DNA of 64,000 bases. Origin: Icerya purchasi (Eukaryota > Arthropoda > Insecta > Hemiptera > Monophlebidae). Each line of letters starts with the position of its first letter. Position 1 is the stretch's first letter. Shown piece after piece: positions 36,801 to 51,200 of this stretch. The stretch spans positions 280,999,258 through 281,063,257 of the forward strand of contig CM077116.1 of assembly GCA_039619475.1 (NCBI GenBank), given 5' to 3'. The translations under genes were made by a program, and so were the position numbers. The notes under the pieces were generated by a model that did not search any database, was not told the DNA's origin, and saw only the letters and a list, made by a program, of their open reading frames with translations.

Positions 36801-39800
36801 TTTTGTGTACTGATAGCTCTAAAGATCATCAATAGTTACTAAACAGAAAAAAAAAAACAAAAAAATCGGTTAATAAACAGAAAATTTTTACGAAAATAAT
36901 ATTAGTCCAGTGTTTTGAAGATTGAAAATTTTTCTAAACGAACTAAAAGAAAAAAAAAGGTTAGCCAGGCAGAATATTTCATGCAATGAACATTCTGTGA
37001 GTTAATTTAAAGATTACCATAATTTATATTTACATAATATTAAATTCAATTAATATATAATACCGTACATATTTCTCGCCCAGTATTAACATAAATGCGT
37101 TTATGTTTAAAAATTTTTGCGCCTTTGCTTGTCATTTTCGATATTTCTTTGAAACCAGGGTTGGATCGTCAAGGAATTAAATATATAATTAAAATCGTAG
37201 ATAACAGAAAAAAACTTCAATAAACGTTCCTAAAATAAACGTTGCTAGATACAAATAAAAAAGAAAGATAATATAAGGAATATGTATCAGAAGCAAATTC
37301 AATACAGTTATGTTACATTTTAAATGGCGTAGAGTTGATAGTTTGTAATTTTTTAAATACGGTTGACTATATGTTAGCAAAAAAAAAAAGAAAAATGAAA
37401 AAACCGATATGTATTTGACCGATTATTAATATTAATAATTTTCGCCCGTTTCGTATCACTATTGCTAACAGAACTCTTAAATTTACATCGCGAAAGTCTG
37501 TTTATGGAGTATTTCACGCTGAAGTCGTTATTTCAAAAAAAAAAAAAAATAGAAAATAATTTTAAAAAGCGAATAACCAAACAAAATCATGTAAAATATG
37601 TGTTTTGTGATTATATATGCATATATAACATGCTGTACGCGCGGAAAAACTAAATCGTTAACGAAGAACGGTATTTTTTGAACGGAATTTCTGATAGCAG
37701 TATTTGGTAACTCGTGTTTCTCACTAACACAGATGATAACATTTAACGGATGATACCTGAAAATCACCGTAGGTGGTCTGTAAAAAGGTCTGAGTTCGCC
37801 TGCGCCCGAAAGAGGCTGCGCCCGATAGAGTCTGCGCCCGATAGAGTCGCGCCCGGTTTTTTGAGCCCGATCGATCGCGCCCGATAGAGCAGTCCCCGCC
37901 GTTATGAGCCGTTAGAAACGGCTGATAATTTCAAATATCTGGGAATAACATTCGATAAGGCGTTAACTTGGAGAGTTCACACAGATAACATTGCTAGGAA
38001 AATTAGTATGCCGGCGTTATAAAAATTAAAACAAGTTTTTTTTTTTTTTTTTTTTTTTGGCGTCGAAAATTCAACCTATCGACAATGTAATACAATTAAT
38101 TAAGTAATTAACGCTATACATTAATATTACATTGTACTATATAATTGAGAAGAGATTAAACCCACGTTGTACAAAGAAGCGGGGAGACGGTTTACCCCCA
38201 GCCGGAGGCGACATAAGGTAACAATGTACGATCTGGTACTCATCGAAACAGTCGTAATGTGGTTGAACCAAGGAACGTTAGGAATATTAGGTTGAATTCT
38301 TTTGTACTGTTGCGCGCAAAATGGATTTGCCCATGTAGCCTCCCAATATTCTTTATGAGCATATCTAATGAGCTCGAATAGGTCTCTGTTTGGAAAATAT
38401 GGAACTAAACAACTATTCATCCATGTGTCTCTGGCAGCCATGTCTGCCACTTAGTTACCGTAGATATCCGCATGTCCTGGTATCCAAACAAAGTTAACTA
38501 CTACGCCAAATTCAGAAAGGGAAACTACTAGGCTTCTGATTTTATAGAGGTTGTGCCTATTAATTATAAATTACAAAACTACGGGACTGTATTTTGACAC
38601 TCATTAATAATGACTAGGATTAGATACGGACTCGAAATTTGGGGGGAGGCAAAAAAAACAGAATTAAGGAAAATTAGTAGGCTACAGAAAAGATGTTTAA
38701 AAATTTTGTTACCGAATTGGACAAGTGCGAATCTTGTAATGAATTCTACTTGGTGGGACAATAATAAAGAAATGTCGCCAAAAATGTTTTTTTATTATAG
38801 TAAACTTTTAAGGTATAAAACAGCAAAAAATAAAATTACCGACAAGGGAAAAGGTATATGGGACTAGGAACTACGACAATTTATGTTTTATAAGACCTAA
38901 AGGGATTAATAATAAAATTGATAATGTTGACGAGAAAGTTATGAGTCATTTACTAGGTAACTTACCAAAGGAATTAAGAGACGAAAGTAATTTGAATATA
39001 TGGAAAGACAAAATAAAAATATGGATGATTGCGTGGTGCAAAGAATGAGAAATGGATAGCCATAGTAAAGGAACAGCAATAAGACGGGTAGTTGATTGAA
39101 AGAGTAAATAATTATAAATGATGTAATGAAGAAAAAAAAACTAATGTTTGGTGCTTATGTTCTAGCTGCATTACTTATGGCTTATGTGAAAATATTATGG
39201 TACGATGTGCGATGGGTATAAATGTTGTGAATTAAAATTAGACATAGAATAGTAAAAATAGAAGTTAAGTTGAATTAAGTAGTTATATATAAGACGAATA
39301 TGATGTTGTATATAATGAATACACGATATAATTACAAAATTATTTAAAAAAAAAAAAAAAAAAAAATACGCTAATCGGATTTTCAAAGAAGCCTTGGACG
39401 GTTCTAATGAAGACATCAATGTTGGAGGAGTAAAAATCAACAATATACGATATGCCGACGATACAGTACTCATAGCAGAAAGTTTACGAAATCTTGACGC
39501 ACATGTTCAAATAGTAGAAAACATTAGCCGTGCATATGTAATATCACTGAATGCAAGAAAGACTAACATCACGACTGTCTCCCATACAGAAAGAATCAAC
39601 CCAACTATTGCTACACATGGGGCAGTGCTGGAGAACGTCCAAAAATTCAAGTATCTTGGAACTCAAATTAATAATAAAGGCATCACCGACGACAAACTCA
39701 GATGTAGAATCCAACAAACAAGAAATGTCTTCAATAAGATGAAAAAAACACTCACAGCGCACGATACAAATTTACAACTGAGAATTAGAATCCTCAAATG

Positions 39801-42161
39801 CTACGTGTGGTCTACCTTATTATATGGGTGCGAATGGTGGACCCTAAAGAAAAATAATTTGAACCACTTGATAGCTTTTGAACTATGGTGTTTTTGAAGA
39901 ATTCTGAAAATCCTACGGATATCAAAGAAAACAAACCCGGAACTTCTGCAGATGATAAATAAAGAACCCCGAACTAATTAGCATTATAAAAGACGGGAAG
40001 CTGAAATATTTTTTGGCCATCTGATACGTGGATCAAAGTACTCCTTACTGCAGAACATCTTATTAGGAAAAATAACGGGCAGCAGAAATTGCGCTCGTGA
40101 ATGTACGATATCAAAACGTGGTCGGGAATGAACTTTAAGCAGCTAGTCCACTTAGCCTATATCAGGAAGACTAAATATCTTTTTTAAAACGAAAAAAAAA
40201 AAAAAAATCGAGAACGGTCGGCATTTGAAGAAGAAATTGTTTTAAATAGTTGTATTTTCCTTTTTTCCTTTTTTTTTTTTTGAAGTTCCCACATGCATTT
40301 TGAAAAGGAAGCTCTGCACGTGGAAGAGTTGAATAACAATTAGGGTTTTACTTAACTCTGTTGAGAACTAAACGAAAGTGCAGTGTGATTTATACAAATG
40401 AAACTCTGATATAAAGTAAATTTTAAAAAAATTAGGAAATTCATGTCAATTGAAAAAACATTTATTCGTGCATATTTAATCGCCTTTCATGTATTTTTAC
40501 TGGACTATTAATATCTTATCAGAAATAGTCAAAAATTGCTATTTCGTGAATTCTTCCACATGACTATTGCAGTCCAGCTGAAATTAACGACTTTTTGCGA
40601 TATAATTTGACATAATTCCGACGGAGCGGTCGAATTAATGTAGTTGAAAATAGTCAGGGACAGTATTTAGAAAAATTTATCATAGAGAGGTGTCAAAATA
40701 AAAGTCTCGAGACTGTCTCGCATACATCACTCGACGGCGTGTTTTAGAACCAAAATATTTTAGGACATATTGCCATGTTTTAAACTAAATGACAGTAGTT
40801 GTAAATACGCAAAACCAGTGTTTGAGTTAATATCGTACGAAAAATCACCAAAATTGCTGATTTTGCATCGTTTCACGCACCTCAATTTATTTAATTTTCA
40901 GTACATATTTTTGTGTAATTTTTTACGAGGAATCGGATAAAATAGGTCTTAAGATTTTGAAACTACTGCGTCTTGCTTAAAAATCGGAAAAAAGGGAAAA
41001 CTGAAAAGAGCAACATTTTCTGATAAAAAAGGCATTTTTTGAGACTTTTATAGGTTAGAAGAATAATTGAAAAAAAAAAAAAAAAAAATGTATTCGTTAA
41101 GAAATTTTCTCAAGAGTAAAACTTTAAAAAAATCGTTAAAAAATATTAAATAAGGACAAAGCTACAGGCAAAAAAATGTCCCGAAAGACGGTTTTTTTAA
41201 GGTTATATCTAACGCATTTTGGGAGCTGAAATTTAGTGAAAAGGCCCGTATTTTTCCTTATAGTTGGTTTATGAAAACGGCTTAGGACTCAAATCGACAT
41301 TATTAATTGACTATATTTTTTTAAGAAGAAAAAAAAATAACGCAGATTCGAGAATATGTAAACTTTTAACAAGTAACTGATAGTGAATGACCGAATAATT
41401 TCACTTGAAACATTAACTCGATACCTGACTTTGGAAAGGGGTGTAGCTGATGAAATATTGCATCGGAAAAATTGTATTCATTTGGTGAAAGTTGGCTGTA
41501 TTCATTGACAAGCGAAGTTGCCAAGGACTTGATTGTACGTATACTTATGCACATGTTTGCTACAGTGCACAAATGTACATGAAAGGTTTAAAAAATAAAT
41601 GATGGAATATGTTGTAAAAACGCGACATTTCGTTTTTAAATTAACCAATTTTTTTTTTTTTTTGTACCGTCTTTAGGTTTAATTAATAAATCTGTAGAAA
41701 ATACATATATATATATATATTAATTACAACGTAATTCTTAGGCTACCCCTCATTCGAAAAAATGTCCCAAAAAAATGTTCCAATTTTATGTAACGCAAAC
41801 TGTCCCAAAAAAATATCCCAATTTTATGTAACGCAAAATGTCCCAAAAAAATGTCCCAATTTTATGTAACGTTTGTTATATTTTATAGGATTTTTGTTAG
41901 TTATTTAAAAAATGTGACAATTTTATGTAATGAAATATGTAACGAAAAATGTAACGAAAAAATGTCTTAATTTTATATAATGAAAGTTAAATGTTAGAAT
42001 AGGATTTTTGTGGTTATGTTATTTTTCTTTTTGTGTTGATGCCAGTAAGAATTACGTTGTAAATTTTGATCATTTTATACAAAATATAGAAGAGAAAGAG
42101 ATGGAAATAAAAGCAAGAGGGGTCAAGGGGCGCAGCCCCTTGCGAGGCCAAAGTGGCCGAG

Positions 42162-42228
<67 letters not shown>

Positions 42229-45200
42229 AATGGGAAAGGTATATCATCCGCAGCAGCCATTTTGACCGCACAATCGGTCTGTTTGTTGTCTTCGGCGATG
42301 TAATAAATGGGATCTGGACAAAAATTAATTATAAAATATTTGTCAATTATTTAACGAAACTTATTTTTAATGTCATCGAGGCATTACTCGAATAATTATC
42401 CGAGTAACATAATTGTTATTCGGTTATTGATTATTCGCCAGTTAGTGTTATTCGAACTATGTGGAAGGTTGCTATATAGTTCATACGAGACTTTTGACAA
42501 ATGTTAGCTAAAACTTGAGTTCGAGACCGGTATCGGAAAATTTATTTTGCCACCTTTTTAAATTCCTTTTTTTTTCAATTAATATTACTTAGTATGATTA
42601 CGTCCGTTTCTAGAATTCGAACCGGTGTAATATTCTGAATCCTAATAAAGTGGTTTAAATACGACAAAGAAATTAAATAAAATTCAAGAATTTAGATAAA
42701 CTTCAAATTTTACACATAAATCACAATTAAAATTTTCCATAACTTTAAGAGAACCGGTCTTTTTGGGACCAAAAATCTCTTCTCTTCAGATTTATTCAAA
42801 TAGAAGTCGGATGTATAATACTCGTACATACACATTTTTTTTCTTTGTTCTTAATTGTAACGGATTCGATACCTATAGCGCTATCTTTTAGCGGTGTTCG
42901 AATTATAAAAATATATTTCGTTTTTGAAATCATTTATTTCGTGATTTATCGAACAGCGCGTTTTATTCGACGTAATTGCGGATCGTAGTGGGTATCGGAG
43001 ACGCTTATCGGCTAAAATCGAAATTCCCGGGCACGGTCGAACGGACGGCATGTGTCAGGTGAGACTGTGTGCGTGTGTATTGTTGGTAGCGGCCGATAGT
43101 GGAGAGTACTCTACGGGTCCGAGGCGAGTGCGCGTCGGGTAACAGCTGAGCCGAGAACATTGAGCTGAGGGAAGTTTGTGAAATCCGTAGTAGCGTTATA
43201 ATACGGGTTATATATATAAAATATTCTAGAAAATTCGACGGCGTTCGAATTAATTGATAAGGTACGGGGTAATTTCAGCGATTCAACTATGTCGCTTGGA
43301 ATAGCCCATCGTGTACCGAGATCGTCGTGTGTGCATGGCACGGTATCACGAGAGTGAATTAATTCGTTGTTCGGTCAATGAGGGTCGATCGTTTAATTTA
43401 GTTGTAAAATCACGTCGTTACGTGTGTCTATTTTTTACCCTAGTCATCGCTAATTTCCGCATACATCTATCGCAATTTGGACCAAAATTTCGTTTTCTGT
43501 TTATTGTAAGGTTTGGAATTTGTTTCCCCTGTGTTCTTTTTCTTTTTGTGTAAATTTTGTTTAAATACACACGTTTTATAGAAGGCTTCTTATTGGACAC
43601 GTGGTGAGCCCGTGACATCTCCAACGCGGAGACTCACGCTACGCCTTCGAACGGCGTATTTTCGCGAATTTTTTTATATAATTTTTTTTTTTATCTCGTA
43701 ATAAAAGCCTAGAGCTCTGAGCGGCAGAGTGTCTATCCGGTGGTGGCAAGCCGTTCTTGCCTCTGGCGCCCGATATTTTGTTTAAACTTAAATAAGGATC
43801 GACGGAATTTATGTTAAATGGCTTCCCAAAAAAGGATCGACTGAATTTGTGTCAAGTATCAAAAGGTTTTTTTCGAAAACATAGATTCATAATAAATGGC
43901 ATCCGGAACAGAGTGACCAATAGTGAGATTTATAATAAATGGCTCCCGTAACAGGGACAGCCTAATCGGGGAGAACAGATTTGTAATATAATTAAATCAT
44001 TAAAAATTTTCACATGTATACATATATATACATATATATAAATTGAAATATGTGAAACAATATATATTTACTTGTGGTATATGGTTAAAATATTAAAACC
44101 TTTCTATCAAAAAAGCAAAATTTTTTTTCTCAACTCCTTAGGTACGTGAAAATTATTAATTGTTTTGTTTCTTTTTTTTACTATTTTTTTCTTTCTTCTG
44201 TGTTTACATTTTACGTTGTTCCATCGCACGACATTCCGATAAATATAAAAATTAGTAACGGTAAAATTACACTTATTAAAAAATAATTTCTTCAATTTAA
44301 TTAGCGATACATTTTGAAGTTTAAAACTTTGTGTTTGCAGTATATCACATTTTAAACTTCGAATTACGTTCGTAATTAAACTAGAAATACATTACTTTTT
44401 AACGTCATTGAGTCCTCCTCCGAGAGTCCGTGTTTTGTAAATTTCATTTAAAATAAATTCTAGTTAACTGCGCTATTTCTGTAATCGTTATCAGTATTTA
44501 ATAAAGCGGCATGGAAAGAATTAGTGCGGTTGAACCTTAATCAATTGTTATCAGTATTTAATAATACGGCATGGAAATAATTGGCACGGTTGAACCTTAA
44601 TCAACTCTGATAAATTGACATGCTTAAAATACATATTCTCCTAATGTTATTGTGGTGCCTTCAACAATGATAATTTTTTCTTTTATTCGTTTATGACTTT
44701 TCCCAATTTTCTTATTACTTCGAGATATATCTGGATTAACAAAAAGGCCAGTCGGAATTGAACAAAAATTGCTATATCGTAGCATGGCATATAAAATAAC
44801 TGCGCATACGTTATTGAAGCATCATACAAGGAATGGAAACGGCGCCCGTTCCCTGGGGTCGTTTAAGAGCTACGAAACGTTCGATTTTTCGTTTTTCATT
44901 TTCACGGAATCGTCAGAAATTACATAATAACACGTTAAGAGTCGGCTGATAAAAATTAAACCTAGCATAACTTGACGATGATGTGTATAAAGGAGATAAA
45001 GTGAAATTATGATTATGAAAATGATGCGATCTGTTCTGAAGAAAAATGTGTAGCCTCCATGAAATGAACTATAGAAACGAGAAAATTGCTTATCTAATGG
45101 CAAGATTCTGGTGTTCTCGTCGACTTTCCGTTTGAAGCGCGTAACTTATCGATCTCAGAAACTGGCGGTTTTATTTCGTTAGAATGGATAACACGGTATC

Positions 45201-48200
45201 TTTGCCTGCTTCTTCGATTACGAAAAGGCGTTTGATCGCGTTAACCGCAAAAAAACCTGATGGGAATCTTACAGAAGCACAACATCGATAATAAAGACCT
45301 GCGTGTCTGATTGGAAATCTATACTGGAACCAGTACGCAAGCATAAAGATTGGCACCAACTAGTCCGAAGATAAACGTGAAGTAAAGAAAGCAGTGAGAC
45401 AAGGATGTCCTCTTTCACCTAGGTTATTCACTTTATATACGCAGAAGACGACATGGGGAAAGAAACGAAAATTGAGAAAATGGAATTGAAAATAAACGGC
45501 CGAAGAATAAACGAAATAAGTTACGCAGACAACAAAGTGATAATTGCCGAAGAATGTAAAATTCAAATGCAAAAAATGATAGATCAAATAAACAACGCAC
45601 GATTAAAATACAACATAAAGATCAATACGAAAAAGACAAAAATAATGAAAATCTCTAGAAATGATGATGAAGAAGAGTAAATACAAAAGATCGAAAATCA
45701 GGAAATAGAAAAGGTGGCAGAATTAAGATATCTAGGAGCATCAATAAACAATGACGGAAAAGACTAGAAAGAAATAAGAAAAAGAATCGGTATGGCGAAG
45801 AAGGCATTTAACAACATCAGCAGAGTGCTTGGAAATATGAGTTTAAGCCTTCGAATAATGCGCTGCTATGTATGGACCGTCCTAAAATATTCTTGTGAAA
45901 CATGGACCATGAATGCAAATTGCCAAAAAAAGAAAAGCAGCTTTCTGGATGTGGTGCTATCGTGGGGAGGGGGGGGCTATTGAAAATATCATAGACCGAA
46001 TGAACACATAACAAATACGGCAATGTTAGCAAAAATAGGGGAAAAACGGAAACTAGTCGAAGATATCAAAAATGAAATATCTGGCTCACAAATTTAGTGA
46101 AAACGACTTGTTCATGTTGGCGGTACAAGAGAAGATACAAGAAAAGCCCTAGAAAAGGACGGAGAAGATTAGAATTAACGACAACGAACCTTCCGGCAAA
46201 ACTCAGCATGTAAAAGTCTACGAGAAAACTCGGGCCACAGATAGATTAATTTAATAATGCATGCAATCTCTTGTCTCAAGAGACGCAACTATGATGTGAT
46301 GATGATGATGATGATGATGATAATGAATACAATGTAGAAAAAAAAGCGTTAAATAATCAGGACAATTTTTTATCACTGAATTTACACACATATTTACACG
46401 TTCCGTGAACGGTGTTAATAAATTCCGCCGTGATTTATTACTTTTATTTTTTTCGCCGCATTTTTGTTTACGACGATTAAATTATGTTATCGTAAACTTA
46501 TCGCGACCGAAATTTTTCAGCGGGATTTTTAACCTATCCAACGCAAAATCACCGCACGTTTAATTACAAACATTACTTTCATTATGTTCCGAATTTTTGT
46601 ATTATTATTTACGTGACTATTAAGTAAATCCTAATTATTTCCTTTTTTTTTATTTTTTTTTTTATTTTTTTTTTAGCCCCAAAAAACGGAATCATCGTCG
46701 CACTCAATTTTGACACAAAATTTGCAAAAAAATTTAGAAAGATGACCAAACGTGAAATTTTCAAATATCACATCCTTTCCCTTGGCATGTTACCAAGAAA
46801 TGGCATGTACGCTACTTCATGAGTACAGAAATATGGAGCTAACGGTCAGTAATAATATCTGTTGGACGCGTGTCGATTACATTTTACAGTTAGTAAAGTT
46901 TTACGATTAATTTTACTATAAATAGGTGCAGGGTCGTATCTTAGGGGGGTTTTCTGGGTTCAACCCCCTCCCCTCGAAATCTCTACGACATCATAACTGC
47001 TCGAATTAAAATGACCGAAATTCAGAATATATTTCTTTTCAATTATTGACAAAAGAGAAGAAAACTAAAATTTTTATGAATTCTATGGAAACGACTACTT
47101 TTTACTTGTTTTTATTGTAATGTTCAAATATTGCATATACAATCATTGACTACAAGGCTTTAGTGTGCTATTTATAAATAAATATATTTCATGATAACAC
47201 ACACACACATTTATAAAAATATTTTCGTGACCCCTCCTCCCTGAAATTAACTTTTGGTCTAGACACGGCCCTGAATAGGTGCGTACCGCATTTAACATTA
47301 AGATTCAATGAAATAAACGATACAAGCAAAATACAAATACTTGGTTTAATATCAGATTGTAAACTACCCTGCAAAAATGGACTATGTCGGACTGAAATTA
47401 AACCACATCAAAAAAATAAATACATTAGAAATGCTTAACTCCAGTACCTTAGGGTTTCGACGGAAAACTATTAGGGCAACGAAAATCACGTGTACTACCC
47501 AGTAAATTATCTTATAACAGCGCAATGTCAGCAATGCACCTACCATCATATTAATGAAACTTAACTTTAACCGAAATACTGCATTAAAAATCGCTTTAAA
47601 ACCGTTTCACAGAAGCCTATGTAAAAGCCATTTTGGTTTTCAAAAAAAACAAAAAAAAAAACAGTTCTTCATGTTAAATTACTATTTTAAACCAACTTTC
47701 AATTGTCGTCTTTTTATAAATAAACAACGCAGCAATTTTTTTTACAAAAAAAAAAAAAACCAAACATCACCCTATAGCAAACACTTAAACTGAACTTTCC
47801 AAAAATTAAGACAAATAATTTACGAGAATAATAACCCTTTTGGGCTCAAATCTTAATCTCATTAAATACGGAGCTAATTAAAGTTTTGAAAAAACTAACC
47901 CCCGATCTTCCAAATTCAAAGAAAAACTACACGAATTTGCGATTTATTGAAATTACCGCCCTCTTCGAAAATTTTGTTAAGAAAATGAAAAACGTTTTCG
48001 TTCCCGATAAATAGAGAGCGATCTTTCAATCGATATATCACATGCGCAGGAAAAAAAAATTTTTTTCAAAAATTTCGAGTTTTTGATGCCCTTAGGACCT
48101 AATTTTAATATTTGAAACCCGGATGTTCAAAACTGAATATGTTCTGGGATGCGCATACATATATATCTAGCCTTGTTCAAAATTTTCTGCTTTAATACTC

Positions 48201-51200
48201 GCGTCGTCAAAAGGGGGAGAACACGTTATTTTTCGCGCTTTTTTGAACTTTTCACAAAAACTTCAAAAGTTTCGTTAAGGAAATGTGAAATACGATTTCC
48301 TTCCCGACAAAAAGCGATCTTTCCAACGATATAGAAATGAAGATTGTAAGATAGGAAATATAACTCATTATAAGTAGGAAACCGAGAAGGCGACAAGCGA
48401 AACAGGCACGCGATATGGGTAAGCTAGCGTGCGTGTGGAACAGAAGATATTCGTCAGGGTATCAGAGAAGGGTAAAGCGATCAGCATAACCAGTAGAGAT
48501 CAGCCCGATCAGCTGATAGACGAAGAAGGCAGGAGCGGACCAGAAACAGACCGCAACTCGAATGACGATAACGACGCGTTATCAGCACAGCAACAGCAAC
48601 CGCGCACGCAACGGAAACAGATAAGACAAACGCCAATCAACAGTTTCACTAGCGTTAATGAGAACACTAACTTAAAAAAACAAGAGTCTATAAAAATAAG
48701 TGAAAAGCAAGGCCGAACTCAACCGAGCGCCCAGCAATGCCTGGTCAGCAAGGGCGTATAAGACCCGTCCCCTCAAACCAGCCTAAAACAGTTAATTTAA
48801 GTAAGCGTATTGGTTATATTAATTATAATCGAAATAAAATTAGAAGGTTAGATATAGGCAACCTAAATGTAAGAACATTAATGAGTAATGATAAATTAAT
48901 AGAATTAGAAGGTGCATTTGATAAAAGTAAGTTAGATATATTAGGTTTAGCGGAGAATAGAAGGCCGGGAGAGCATATTCTACAACTAAAGTCAGGAAAG
49001 TTATTGTGCTGGAAAGGAAACGAAAAAGGACTAAGCGGTGTTGGTTTTTTAATAGGTAATAAATATGGAGGTTTAATCTAATAGAATTTATAGGACACAC
49101 AGATAGGTTAGCAACTGTTAAAATTAGGATTAACAATAATCAAATATTAGCAATGGTGCAGGTTTACTTTCCGACAGCAATCTCTGAAGAATCCGAATGT
49201 GATGAAGTGTATACAAATATTAACGAAATCCTAAGAGACCAAAAATGCAATAATAGACACCAAATTATATTAATGGGAGACTTTAATAGCCAGATAGGAG
49301 AAAGAAAACTAAGGGAATACAAGGTAATGGGGCCATATAACTACGGGAATAGAAACTTAAGAGGAGATAAATTAGTAAATTTCTGTTTGCAAAAAAACTT
49401 TAAAATTGTGAATAGTTTCTATAAAAAACGTAAAGATAGATTATGTACATGGACTGCTCCGAACGGGAATTATAATAATCAATTGGACTATAATATAACT
49501 GGCTATTATAAAAACATAAGCAACTGCAAAGTACTATATAATTTTCTATTTCACTCGGATCATAGATCAATAAGTTGTAAAATCGATTTAAAACCACCAA
49601 AACGAATAATAAGCAATAAAACAGTAGAACCTAAGATTACAGGAAACAACAAAGTAAATTACGGTAGTAATACGTTTAATAACGATTTATTAATGGCAGA
49701 GAATTTAAAAGCTTATCTAAATGACATAGACCATTTGGACTTGATTATTACTAAAATAATTAAAAAATCGGCACTACACCTAAACAGCTAAAAGCGGATA
49801 AAACTAGGGAATATAGAATACCGATTCATATAAGAGAGAAAATTAAGGAAAGACAGCGTTTATTAAATAAGAGGTATAAGTCAGGTTTAGAAAAAATAGA
49901 GCTAAATGTAGTATGCAAATTAATAAAATATGAATTAAGGGTATTTAATTAATAAACGGAAGGAAGAAAAAATGATAAAAGAAATAATCGAGTCAGCAAG
50001 AAATTAGATAAGCGATAAAGAAAAATTTATGCCTAGGACAAAAATGGCAAAACTTGCCTCATTGACGGAAACGGAATAAAAAAGAGTAGCAGGATAGACA
50101 TTATAAAAATATAGCCACGGATTATTTATCTCAACTGCACAAAAGCGAAACAGTCGTTAATATTAATGATTATGCAAAACAAAGTATATTAGAGGAACCT
50201 GATTTTTTAGAAATAGAAATAGAGGAAGTGATCAAGGGCTTAAAAATGAACAAAACACCTGGTCCGGATGGAATAACGAACGAACATATTAAATTAGCGG
50301 GTAAAAGAATGATAGAATTACTTAATGTTCTGTTTAATATGATTTTAAAGAATAGAAAAATCTCTAAATCATGGAAACAAGCAGAGATTATCTTAATATA
50401 CAAGAAAGGAAAAAAAAAGATAAAACAGAAAACTATCGCCCAATAAGTTTAAACTCCACGGTGCCTAAAATATTTTCTAAGCTAATAGGTTGAAACAAAT
50501 ACTAAATTTTCAACAATCTATAGAACGGGCTGGGTTTCGAAATGGATTCCCAACCATCGATCACTTACATGTGATAAATCAACTTTTAGAGAAATGTAAG
50601 GAATATAAAATAGGGATAAATTTAGCATTCATAAACTATAAAAAAGCGTTCGACTCGTTAGAGCACAAATATTTAGACAGAGCATTAAAAAAAATCAAGA
50701 AGTGCCCGGAAATTACAGGGAACTTATAAGGGATATGTACACGGATATGAAGGCAAGAATAGTAACAGACATAAAAGGCGAATATTTTAATATAGGAAAA
50801 GGGGTAAAACAGGGAGACCCATTATTATTTAACACTGCTTTAGAGGAAGTTTTTCGAGAGTTGGACTGGGAGGAGAAAGGTATAAGCATAAATGGGATAA
50901 AGTTAAATAATCTTAGATTCGCAGACAACGTAGTGATTAAGTTCGACGACATAAACGAACTACAGAACATGCTAAATGATTTAAACAAGGCGGGAAAGAA
51001 GGCTGGTTTAATTATAAATTTAGATAAGACAAAAATACTCTCTACAGACGAAAATAAAACAAGAATTACAATAGACAACACAGAAATCGAAAAGGCAGAG
51101 AGTATAATTTATTTAGGACAACTAATATCTCTAAAAAATAAAACGAAAAAAGAAGTAGAGCGTAGAATCGCACTCACTTGGAAAAAATACTGGTCGCTGA

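Larger units (their letters stand above)
32449..37897 (+). mobile_element. Foldback-like DNA element 2, 5.4 kb, inverted relative to element 1
   Basis: Left arm 32449 to about 33480, right arm about 36890-37897. The ends are gggtcaccctctttcgggc and, reversed, ggggactgctctatcgggc. The interior is the reverse complement of that of element 1; for example the 68-codon frame at 35316-35522 is identical to 28013-27807. About 1.05 kb of element 1 (roughly 25,885-26,930) and about 170 bp near 25,230-25,400 are absent here. Seven subterminal GC-rich units lie at the left end and five to six at the right. The 9-bp duplications differ from those of element 1, so this is an independent insertion. Confidence 0.88.
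21646..39366 (+). mobile_element. CR1-like non-LTR element interrupted by three insertions
   Basis: Pieces in order: ORF1 (21764-22590), spacer, endonuclease (23476-24233), [foldback 24234-30856], RT (30866-32448), [foldback 32449-37897], RT end (37907 to about 38036), [truncated I-like element, about 38037-38580], C-terminus (about 38585-38866), 3'UTR and a poly-A at 39342-39366. Without the inserts the element is about 5 kb, a normal CR1-like length. The ORF2 frame resumes exactly across both foldback insertions when one copy of each 9-bp duplication is removed. It is old: frameshift in ORF1, stops in the RT and loss of the YADD box. Confidence 0.8.

Noticed and set aside
38037..38600. Target-site duplication for the truncated I-like element
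   Set aside because: The flanks (aaaattaaaacaag and aattacaaaactac) look alike only because they are A-rich; no exact repeat of useful length.
42008..42395. Tyr/Ile repeat proteins
   Set aside because: Translations of a (TA)n microsatellite.
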